This document shows, in pieces, positions 7,103 through 13,102 of a DNA stretch of 17,078 bases (position 1 is its first letter; each line of letters begins with the position of its first letter). Location of the stretch: contig QHON01000048.1 of NCBI GenBank assembly GCA_003218815.1, positions 1 to 17,078 of the forward strand, in the 5' to 3' direction. A model generated the notes under the pieces. The model searched no databases, had not been told where the DNA came from, and saw only the letters and a program-made list of their open reading frames with translations. Source of the DNA: Verrucomicrobiota bacterium (GTDB lineage: Bacteria; Verrucomicrobiota; Verrucomicrobiia; Chthoniobacterales; UBA10450). A program made the translations under genes and the position numbers.

Positions 7103-7405
7103 TTATTTTTGGACGACTTCCATCAATCGCCAGCGCTTTAGTTTGCTCAACGGTCGAGTTTCCATGATGCGGACCGTGTCGCCGGTCTTTGCCTTATTCT
7201 CCTCGTCATGCGCATAAAACTTTTTCATCTGGTTGACGATTTTCCCGAACTTCGGATGTGGCACGCGCGTGACCGTCTTTACTACAATCGTTTTGTTCAT
7301 AGCGCTCGAAATCACTTCGCCGGTGCGGGTCTTCCGCGAACCGCGGGTCACGGACGCAGGGAGCGGCGGCGGTTGAGCAATCGATCGTTGATTTTGTTCG
7401 GCCAT
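7103..7405 (-). CDS. rpsQ: 30S ribosomal protein S17 with N-terminal extension
   Basis: A 100-residue protein. The S17 core runs from about residue 22: RKTRTGEVISSAMNKTIVV, HPKFGKIVNQMKKFYAHDE, and GDTVRIMETRPLSKLKRWRL. S17 is a primary 16S rRNA binder in the 30S body. About 20 extra residues precede the core, rich in Gln and Pro (PPPLP). No in-frame start codon suits the core better, so the extension is probably real. It lies 5 bases after rpmC. Confidence 0.94.
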   Translation of the reverse strand: MAEQNQRSIAQPPPLPASVTRGSRKTRTGEVISSAMNKTIVVKTVTRVPHPKFGKIVNQMKKFYAHDEENKAKTGDTVRIMETRPLSKLKRWRLMEVVQK

Positions 7406-7410
7406 AAAAT

Positions 7411-7611
7411 TTACTTTTTGGTCTCCGTCGCGCGTTTCGAGAGCACAGTTTCAATTCGCGCTACGTCGCGCCGCAGCAAGCGGAGCCGGCTTGGTTGCTC
7501 GAGCTGACCACTCTGCTGCTGCAAACGCAGGTGCAGACTCTCCTGGCGCAGGTCGCGCCTCTTGGTTAGCAACTCGTCCGTGCTCAGCTCGATGATTTCT
7601 TTCATTTTCAT
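7411..7611 (-). CDS. rpmC: 50S ribosomal protein L29
   Basis: A 66-residue, mostly helical protein starting MKMKEIIELSTDELL, with the L29 features LRLQQQSGQLEQPSRLRLLRR and ARIETVLSKR. It sits near the exit tunnel, where trigger factor and SRP dock close to L23. The first ATG (7611) is used; the second, two codons on (7605), is an alternative. The reading frame stays open upstream into rplP, but that part is not L29. It lies 7 bases after rplP. Confidence 0.95.
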   Translation of the reverse strand: MKMKEIIELSTDELLTKRRDLRQESLHLRLQQQSGQLEQPSRLRLLRRDVARIETVLSKRATETKK

Positions 7612-7618
7612 GGTTTCT

Positions 7619-8044
7619 TTAAGCGGCAGCGACGTGGTGCCGACCCAGAAACTTCGTGCGCACTGGCAACTTGTCCGCTGCCAACCGAAGAGATTCACGC
7701 GCGACCGATTCAGACACGCCGTCCAGCTCAAACAAAATGTTGCCCGGCCGCACCGTCGCGACCCAATGTTCGGGTTGACCCTTGCCTTTGCCCATGCGCG
7801 TTTCTGGCGGGCGGGAGGTCACCGATTTATCGGGGAAAATGCGGATCCACAGCTTGCCTTTGCGCTTCATGTTGCGAGTAAGGGCCACACGCGCGGCTTC
7901 GAGCTGCGTGTTGGTGATCCAAGCGCGCTCGAGTGTCTGTAAACCGAACTCGCCAAAATCGATTCTGAGGTTGCGCGAAGCTGTCCCCTTGCGACTTCCT
8001 CGCTGGGACTTGCGATACTTCACACGTTTCGGCATCAATGGCAT
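7619..8044 (-). CDS. rplP: 50S ribosomal protein L16
   Basis: A 141-residue protein with a typical L16 start (MPKRVKYRKSQRGSRKG), the WIRIFPDKSVTSRP segment and the ETRMGKGKGQPEHWVATVRPG loop near the A-site tRNA elbow. The Arg in that loop aligns with the one hydroxylated in Escherichia coli. The start is the first of two ATGs three codons apart (MPLMPKRV). It is set by a strong AAGGAGG site. It lies 12 bases after rpsC. Confidence 0.97.
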   Translation of the reverse strand: MPLMPKRVKYRKSQRGSRKGTASRNLRIDFGEFGLQTLERAWITNTQLEAARVALTRNMKRKGKLWIRIFPDKSVTSRPPETRMGKGKGQPEHWVATVRPGNILFELDGVSESVARESLRLAADKLPVRTKFLGRHHVAAA

Positions 8045-8050
8045 GGCGAT

Positions 8051-8058
8051 TCCTCCTT
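8051..8058 (-). promoter_or_regulatory. Strong Shine-Dalgarno for rplP
   Basis: Minus-strand AAGGAGGA sits about 6 bases before the rplP ATG at 8044 and overlaps the rpsC TAA stop (TAAGGAGGA). It is the clearest consensus site I found in the cluster, where most other starts have weak or no site, and it decides the rplP start. Confidence 0.8.
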
Positions 8059-8746
8059 AGACTTGCTCAGGAACTGGCAGCGGCGGTGGCGGGGGCGCTG
8101 GCGCGGCTGGTTGAGCGGGCGCTTCTTCTTTCTTACAGATCCAGCATTTCACGCCGATCTTGCCGTAAACCGTGTTGGCTTCGGCGAAACCGTAATCAAT
8201 TCCGGTCCGAAGTGTGTGCAGCGGAACCTTGCCTTCACGATACCATTCCGAACGCGAGATCTCCGCGCCATTGAGACGCCCCGAGCAACGCAGGCGAATC
8301 CCATCCGCGCCAAAATCCATCGCCGTCTGCACCGCTTTTTTCATCGCGCGGCGATACGCGATCCGGCGTTCAATTTGTAAAGCAACATTTTCCGCGACCA
8401 GCTGCGCATCGAGTTCTGGCGATTTGATTTCCTGGATGTCGATCTTGATTTGCTTGCCTTGGGCCATCTTCGAAATCTCCTCGGTCATCTTCTCAATTTC
8501 CGCGCCTTTTCGTCCGATTACGATCCCGGGGCGCGCCGTGAAAATCGTCACGCGAATACTGTTCCACGCACGCTCGATGACAATTTTTGAGACAGCGGCG
8601 AACTGTAGCTTCTTCTTCACGTAATTACGGATTTCGAGATCACTATGGAGGAATCCCGGCAAGTCCTGCGGCGATGCGTACCAGCGTGAGCGCCAGTCCC
8701 GATTCACACCGAGCCGGAAGCCAATCGGATTAACTTTTTGTCCCAT
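8057..8746 (-). CDS. rpsC: 30S ribosomal protein S3 with Pro-rich tail
   Basis: A 229-residue protein beginning MGQKVNPIGFRLG. The type II KH domain shows GIVIGRKGAEIEKM at about 74-87, and the C-terminal domain has GIRLRCSGRLNGAEISRSE. S3 lies at the mRNA entry tunnel and contributes to helicase activity. The last 25 residues are Ala/Pro-rich, with a run of five prolines, and replace the common short tail. Just before it is a CWIC pair where many S3 proteins have VWI. The upstream AAGGTAA ribosome-binding site lies inside the end of rplV. Confidence 0.96.
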   Translation of the reverse strand: MGQKVNPIGFRLGVNRDWRSRWYASPQDLPGFLHSDLEIRNYVKKKLQFAAVSKIVIERAWNSIRVTIFTARPGIVIGRKGAEIEKMTEEISKMAQGKQIKIDIQEIKSPELDAQLVAENVALQIERRIAYRRAMKKAVQTAMDFGADGIRLRCSGRLNGAEISRSEWYREGKVPLHTLRTGIDYGFAEANTVYGKIGVKCWICKKEEAPAQPAAPAPPPPPLPVPEQV

Positions 8747-8749
8747 AAA

Positions 8750-9238
8750 TTACCTTTTCGTTTTCTTCTTCCGACTCTTGCTTTTGGCGCGGGTTTTCGC
8801 CGTCGATGTCGATCTTTCGGTCATTTCGCCGGCTGTTGCTTGCTTCTTGGAGTCTTTCTTTTCTTGTTCCCGTTTTGCTTTTTTCGTTTCCCGCGTTTCG
8901 ATTGAAATCTCATCGCTCAGCACGATACGAATATGACTTGTCCGCTTTAAAATGCGGCTGCCGCTGCCTCGGGCCCTCGCCGTCATCCGCTTTAGGGTTG
9001 GGCCTTCGCCGACAATCGCCTCCTTCACCACCAGGCCGTCCGGTTTAAGATTGGCGTTGTTCTCCGCGTTGGCGACCGCACTCTTGAGGGTTTTGCCGAT
9101 TAGAAATGCCGCTTTCTTCGGAGTAAAAGCGAGGACATCGAGCGCCGCCGAAACCGGCAGACCCTGGATCTCGCGCGTAACTTCGCGCACTTTGAATGGC
9201 GAAATCCGCGCATACTTATATATCGATCTAACTTCCAT
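8750..9238 (-). CDS. rplV: 50S ribosomal protein L22 with basic tail
   Basis: The first 110 residues are a full L22: YARISPFKVREVTREIQG, AVANAENNANLKPDGLVV and TLKRMTARARGSGSRILKRTSHIRIVL. The beta-hairpin of this family lines the narrow part of the exit tunnel. Residues 111-162 form a Lys/Arg/Thr/Ser-rich tail that is not part of standard L22. Its ATG shares one base with the stop of the preceding unknown gene (TAATG) and there is no evident ribosome-binding site. Translation is therefore probably coupled to that gene. Confidence 0.95.
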   Translation of the reverse strand: MEVRSIYKYARISPFKVREVTREIQGLPVSAALDVLAFTPKKAAFLIGKTLKSAVANAENNANLKPDGLVVKEAIVGEGPTLKRMTARARGSGSRILKRTSHIRIVLSDEISIETRETKKAKREQEKKDSKKQATAGEMTERSTSTAKTRAKSKSRKKKTKR

Positions 9239-10077
9239 TATTTTAAAGTCACACTGGGTTGCGCATCCACCTGGAGGCGGTCACCTACTTTTATTTTTTC
9301 CTTCTCCGAATCCATTTCTTGAATCACTGCACCGCAAATTTTCTGACGCACATCCACCACCCGCAATGTCGCGATTTTCCGATCATCGCGCATGACGCGC
9401 ATCGGCATCCCAATTTTCACGCCTTGTTTTTCGCCAAGGTTTCCGACCACGAACGACCACTCTTCCTTGAGACTGATAACACTTCCATCCATCAAGCTTG
9501 GACGCGGCGAATCCGGCGCGTTTCTCGATTTTGTGGCGAGTTGGTTCGTGCTCCGCAATTGCATTTCCACGCCCATCCGTGCTTGCGCATCGCCGCTTTG
9601 CGATGTTTTCAAGTAATGCAACATCGCCTCGTTCAGCCGCAACATCTGGTCACGATATTCGTCGCGTTCCTTCTGTGCGAGATGAAGATCACTCACCGCA
9701 GAGAGCAGGCGTTGCTCCAGCTTGGCGCGATCTTTATTCGCTGAAGCCAGACCGAGCGCTTCCATTCGCAATTCCAAATCGGAATATTTGCGGCGAAACA
9801 ACTCCGCCTCCGCGTTCGATTCCGCCAGACTGGTCGTCAAACTCCTGAGCGACTCCTGCTCGATCGACAGCTGCTTGCGGAGCTGCTCGTTCTGAGCGAG
9901 CAACGTCTCGGCAGTCACTGCCTGTTCTGCGTTTTCAATCTTGGATTCTGACAAAGAACTATCTCCCTCCGCCGCCAACCCTCGAGCCAGCATTACCCAG
10001 CCCATCATTAACAAAGTTGAGAATTGGAGGCTGAGAATTGAGGGATTTTTTCCTCGGCTTTTTCTCTCAATACTCAA
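9238..10077 (-). CDS. Unknown exported coiled-coil protein inside the S10 segment
   Basis: I do not recognise this gene as a named family. From a TTG at 10077 it encodes 279 residues. Residues 1-13 are basic, and 14-36 are hydrophobic and end in GLAA, fitting a signal peptide cleaved near 35-37. Residues about 45-160 are rich in Glu, Gln, Leu, Arg and Ala with heptad-like spacing, so probably a long coiled coil. A Pro/Ser linker follows at about 161-196. Residues 197-272 alternate hydrophobic and polar (SVISLKEEWSFVVGNLGEKQ, GVKIGMPMRVM, IKVGDRLQV) and recall small beta-barrels of envelope proteins such as MreC or FlgT; that likeness is an impression. It lies 14 bases after rpsS and overlaps rplV by one base (TAATG). 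GAGGG lies about 8 bases before the TTG. An ATG at residue 24 or 25 is an alternative start but would lose the signal peptide. Confidence 0.8.
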   Translation of the reverse strand: MSIERKSRGKNPSILSLQFSTLLMMGWVMLARGLAAEGDSSLSESKIENAEQAVTAETLLAQNEQLRKQLSIEQESLRSLTTSLAESNAEAELFRRKYSDLELRMEALGLASANKDRAKLEQRLLSAVSDLHLAQKERDEYRDQMLRLNEAMLHYLKTSQSGDAQARMGVEMQLRSTNQLATKSRNAPDSPRPSLMDGSVISLKEEWSFVVGNLGEKQGVKIGMPMRVMRDDRKIATLRVVDVRQKICGAVIQEMDSEKEKIKVGDRLQVDAQPSVTLK

Positions 10078-10092
10078 CTCTCAACCCTCAAC
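10016..10092. repeat. Inverted pair of four-unit heptamer tandem repeats
   Basis: On the minus strand 10092-10063 reads as four heptamers: GTTGAGG, GTTGAGA, GTTGAGT, ATTGAGA. On the plus strand 10016-10043 also reads as four related heptamers: GTTGAGA, ATTGGAG, GCTGAGA, ATTGAGG. The two arms face each other across a 17-base spacer and match at 22 of 30 positions when inverted. The element begins at the last base of the rpsS stop, contains the TTG start of the unknown gene, and its far arm encodes part of the signal peptide. Origin unknown; it could be a small mobile or expanded repeat, or a translation-controlling hairpin. Confidence 0.7.
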
Positions 10093-10370
10093 TATTTGGT
10101 TACCTTCGCCGTGTGCGAACCGTGTTTTCTGAACACACGCGTCGGTGAAAATTCACCAAGCTTATGACCGACCATGTTCTCGGTGATGAAAACGGAACTA
10201 AAAGTCTTTCCGTTATGCACCAAAAACGTGTGCCCGACAAAATCCGGTGTCACCATCGAACGCCGCGACCAGGTTTTGATCGGTTTTTTCGCGCTCGAGT
10301 TGTTCATCTTGTCGATCTTCTCCAAGAGAATCGACTCGACGAAGGGTCCTTTCTTCAACGATCTCGCCAT
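10092..10370 (-). CDS. rpsS: 30S ribosomal protein S19
   Basis: A 92-residue protein of standard length: MARSLKKGPFVESILLEKI at the start, then IKTWSRRSMVTPDFVGHTFL, VHNGKTFSSVFITENMVGHKLGEFSPTR and a FRKHGSH end. S19 is in the 30S head and contacts S13 and the A-site finger. The frame is open further upstream into rplB, but the family N-terminus sets the start at 10370. It lies 10 bases after rplB. The next gene should be rplV but is the unknown coiled-coil gene. Confidence 0.97.
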   Translation of the reverse strand: MARSLKKGPFVESILLEKIDKMNNSSAKKPIKTWSRRSMVTPDFVGHTFLVHNGKTFSSVFITENMVGHKLGEFSPTRVFRKHGSHTAKVTK

Positions 10371-10380
10371 AAAAATCAAA

Positions 10381-11220
10381 TTACTTTTTATGCCGGCGCT
10401 CGAGAATGAAACGATCGCTCGGCTTGTGTTTACTGCGCGTCTTAAATCCTTTGGCGAGTTGTCCCCATGGACTGACCGGGTGATGCCGGCCGCCGCCACC
10501 TTTTGATTTTCCCTGACCGCCGCCCATCGGATGATCGATCGGGTTCATCGCCATGCCTCGGACGCGCGGACGCCGACCACGCCAGCGCGTGCGCCCTGCT
10601 TTGCCACTCGACACATTCATATGATCGATGTTGCCGACTTGGCCAACGGTCGCATAAGCGTTTTCGTGAATACGGCGGATTTCGCCGGAAGGCAATTTCA
10701 CTAGCGCGTAACCCCCTTCGCGGTTGTTCAGTGTCGCCTGTTGGCCGGCGCTCCGCGCAATCTGGCCGCCACGTCCAGGAGTGAGTTCAATGTTGTGGAT
10801 GTTAGCGCCGAGCGGAATCGCGCGAAGCGGCAGCGCGTTTCCGAGGTCGGGCGCGACATCCTCTCCGGCCATGATTGTCGATCCAACACGGAGTCCATCC
10901 GGTGCAAGAATGTAACTCAGCTCGCCATCCGTATATTTAACAAGAGCGATTCGCGCGGAACGGTTCGGATCATACTCAATCCCGATTACTTCCGCGGCGA
11001 CGCCACGCTTGCGCCGTTTGAAATCGACCTTGCGATACTTTTGCTTATGACCGCCGCCGATGTGGCGCGATGTGAGCCGCCCAAAGCTATTGCGTCCGCC
11101 GGTTTTCTTTTTCGGCTCGACCAGACGTTTTGCCGGTCTCCACTTCGTGATTTCCCCGAAACCAGGAAGCGATTTGAAGCGCAGCGTCGGCGTAAGCGGG
11201 CGAAAATTTTTCAGGGCCAT
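10381..11220 (-). CDS. rplB: 50S ribosomal protein L2
   Basis: A 279-residue protein beginning MALKNFRPLTPTLRF. The RNA-binding domain shows GGRNSFGRLTSRHIGGGHKQ, and the C-terminal domain shows VRGMAMNPIDHPMGGGQG. L2 is needed for subunit joining and lies next to the peptidyl-transferase centre. The catalytic-region His230 (the first His of DHPH in most species) is kept; the second is Met (DHPM), a variant I also associate with Bacteroidetes. The frame is open upstream, but the start at 11220 matches the family. It lies 2 bases after rplW. Confidence 0.97.
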   Translation of the reverse strand: MALKNFRPLTPTLRFKSLPGFGEITKWRPAKRLVEPKKKTGGRNSFGRLTSRHIGGGHKQKYRKVDFKRRKRGVAAEVIGIEYDPNRSARIALVKYTDGELSYILAPDGLRVGSTIMAGEDVAPDLGNALPLRAIPLGANIHNIELTPGRGGQIARSAGQQATLNNREGGYALVKLPSGEIRRIHENAYATVGQVGNIDHMNVSSGKAGRTRWRGRRPRVRGMAMNPIDHPMGGGQGKSKGGGGRHHPVSPWGQLAKGFKTRSKHKPSDRFILERRHKK

Positions 11221-11222
11221 AA

Positions 11223-11507
11223 CTAAACCAGATCGATTTTTTCTCCTTCTTTCAGCGTCACGATCGCTTTTTTCCAATGCGGCTTGCGTCCATAATCGGC
11301 GCGACGCTCCCGTTTCTTTTTGCCGGCGTAATTACAAGTGTTTACATCGACAACTTTCTTTTGGAACAAACGCTCGATCGCGTTCTTAATCTGAATTTTG
11401 TTCGCACGCGGACTGACGCGGAAGACATACTTATTTTGCTTCTCGCTCATGAGCGTCGACTTTTCTGTCAACGATGCGGTTTGAATGATCTGGGACGGCT
11501 CGTTCAT
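11223..11507 (-). CDS. rplW: 50S ribosomal protein L23
   Basis: A 94-residue protein with the L23 pattern TEKSTLMSEKQNKYVFRV, ANKIQIKNAIERLFQKKV and VNTCNYAGKKKRERR, ending in VTLKEGEKIDLV. L23 sits at the tunnel exit and is the docking site for trigger factor and SRP. Its ATG overlaps the rplD stop by 4 bases. Confidence 0.96.
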   Translation of the reverse strand: MNEPSQIIQTASLTEKSTLMSEKQNKYVFRVSPRANKIQIKNAIERLFQKKVVDVNTCNYAGKKKRERRADYGRKPHWKKAIVTLKEGEKIDLV

Positions 11508-12112
11508 CTGGTCCTTTCCGCGAGCCGTTCGAGCGCCTTGTCTGTGATGAGAATTTTTTCGAATGCGAGCAGTTGCTCGGTATTTACATCAGCAGCAGTC
11601 GCTAGCTTCACCGGTTTGACGTTGCGGGCCGACTTGAATGTGGTTTGATCAAATGCGTCGCAGATCAGTAAGACTTTCCGCGCATCCGTTTGTTTTTTCA
11701 GGAAGGCGAGGAATAACTTCGTTTTCATTTCTGGCACTTCGAACTTGTCGATGGTCAAGACATCGCCGGCGTTGATTCGCTCGCTCAGCGCCTTTTGCAA
11801 AGCGAGACGCCGCACGGATTTTGGAATCTTTTTGGAATAATCGCGTGGTTTAGGACCGAAAACGACTCCGCCGCCACGCCAGATCGGCGACGACTTGTAG
11901 CCGGCCCGGGCACGCCCGGTTCCTTTTTGCCGCCATGGCTTGGCCCCGGACAGATTCACTTCGGCTTTCGTTTTCGTGTTCGCAGATCCGGAACGGCGAG
12001 CCGCGCGCATCGCCACGACAGTGTCATGAACAGCTTGCGCGCCCCGTCCGTCTTCGATGACGTCGATTTTCGCTTCTTTCGCCGCAGCTTTGGTTAGAAC
12101 TTTTGCGCTCAT
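11504..12112 (-). CDS. rplD: 50S ribosomal protein L4
   Basis: A 202-residue protein. The tunnel-lining loop is clear: KPWRQKGTGRARAG, followed by SPIWRGGGVVFGPKPRDYSKK. The C-terminal half has the alpha/beta fold (VLTIDKFEVPEMKTK, KVLLICDAF). In Escherichia coli L4 represses its own S10 operon through the leader; no equivalent site is visible here, since rpsJ is itself inside a longer transcript. It overlaps rplC and rplW by 4 bases each. Confidence 0.97.
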   Translation of the reverse strand: MSAKVLTKAAAKEAKIDVIEDGRGAQAVHDTVVAMRAARRSGSANTKTKAEVNLSGAKPWRQKGTGRARAGYKSSPIWRGGGVVFGPKPRDYSKKIPKSVRRLALQKALSERINAGDVLTIDKFEVPEMKTKLFLAFLKKQTDARKVLLICDAFDQTTFKSARNVKPVKLATAADVNTEQLLAFEKILITDKALERLAERTR

Positions 12113-12753
12113 TGTCTCGCTACCACCGGTTTCTTAATCGCCGGACGAATGACCACATAGCTTCCATTCGCTCCAGGAACTGCACCGCTGATCAAAATCA
12201 CTTTTTCGGTTTCACGCACCTGTATGACCTGAAGATTCTGAACCGTTACACGCTCGTCGCCGAGATGGCCCGGCATGCCCATGTTTTTCCAAATCCGTCC
12301 CGGAGTGGAACGATTGCCGACGGCACCGATGCGCCGATGGGTCTTGGAACCGTGCGCCGCCCCCTGCCCGTGAAAGTTATGTTTTTTCATCACACCCTGA
12401 AACCCTTTCCCTTTCGACCGGCCGATTACATCGACATAGTCGCCCGTCTGAAATTGGGTGACGCTCAAATTGATCTCGCCTTCGGGTGAATCAGCATCGA
12501 GCCGAAATTCGCGGACAAATTTCTTCGGCTCGACGCCAGCCTTTTTGAATTCGCCCAGAAGTTGCTTTGTCAAACGCGACTCCTTTTGCGCATCAAAGCC
12601 TACTTGAACGGCTGAATAGCCCTCGTTTTCTGTCGTCAATCGACGCAGTAAAACATTATCGCCTGCCACGATCACGGTCACCGGACGCAGCCGGCCATTG
12701 GCGTCGTAGACGCTGGTCATGCCGATTTTTTGTCCGAGAAGTCCAATGCTCAT
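12109..12753 (-). CDS. rplC: 50S ribosomal protein L3
   Basis: A 214-residue protein starting MSIGLLGQKIGMTSVYD, with VTVIVAGDNVLL and the internal loop HGQGAAHGSKTHRRIGAVG leading to STPGRIWKNMGMPGHLGDE. L3 nucleates 50S assembly and reaches the peptidyl-transferase centre. The position of the Escherichia coli methylated Gln (NQTPG) is Ser here (RSTPG). It lies 37 bases after rpsJ, with no clear ribosome-binding site, and overlaps rplD (ATGA). Confidence 0.97.
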   Translation of the reverse strand: MSIGLLGQKIGMTSVYDANGRLRPVTVIVAGDNVLLRRLTTENEGYSAVQVGFDAQKESRLTKQLLGEFKKAGVEPKKFVREFRLDADSPEGEINLSVTQFQTGDYVDVIGRSKGKGFQGVMKKHNFHGQGAAHGSKTHRRIGAVGNRSTPGRIWKNMGMPGHLGDERVTVQNLQVIQVRETEKVILISGAVPGANGSYVVIRPAIKKPVVARQ

Positions 12754-12790
12754 GATCGTGGGCTTGCAAGTATTTCAGAAGCGCCTCCGC

Positions 12791-13102
12791 TTAAATCTTA
12801 ATCGTAATATCAACACCCGCAGGCAAATTCAGTTTCTTCAATTCATCCACTGTCTTCGAGGTCGGCTCGATAATATCGAGCAAACGTTTGTGGGTGCGGA
12901 TTTCAAATTGATCCATCGATTTTTTATCGACATGCGGGGAGCGATTCACCGTGAACTTCTCGATCAAAGTCGGCAAAGGAATCGGTCCGGCGACGCGCGC
13001 ACCCGTGCGCTTCGCAGTCTCGACGATGTCGACCGCGGATTGATCAAGCATGCGATGATCGAATGCCTTCAAACGAATCCGGATGCGCTGGCCGTTGCTC
13101 AT
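12791..13102 (-). CDS. rpsJ: 30S ribosomal protein S10
   Basis: A 103-residue protein: RIRIRLKAFDHRMLDQSAVDI, AGPIPLPT, and the signature VNRSPHVDKKSMDQFEIRTHKR. S10 is in the 30S head and, as NusE, takes part in transcription antitermination with NusB. Its ATG overlaps the fusA stop by 4 bases (ATGA). tuf, normally between fusA and rpsJ when the str and S10 operons meet, is absent, so the two operons are fused. Confidence 0.98.
   Translation of the reverse strand: MSNGQRIRIRLKAFDHRMLDQSAVDIVETAKRTGARVAGPIPLPTLIEKFTVNRSPHVDKKSMDQFEIRTHKRLLDIIEPTSKTVDELKKLNLPAGVDITIKI

Noticed and set aside
10016..10092. Heptamer arrays as a CRISPR or insertion sequence
   Set aside because: Units are only 7 bases with no spacers, and there is no transposase or target duplication.
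11221..11277. Upstream start for rplB inside rplW
   Set aside because: L2 proteins begin near MALKNFRPLTP; the extra residues are rplW read in another frame.
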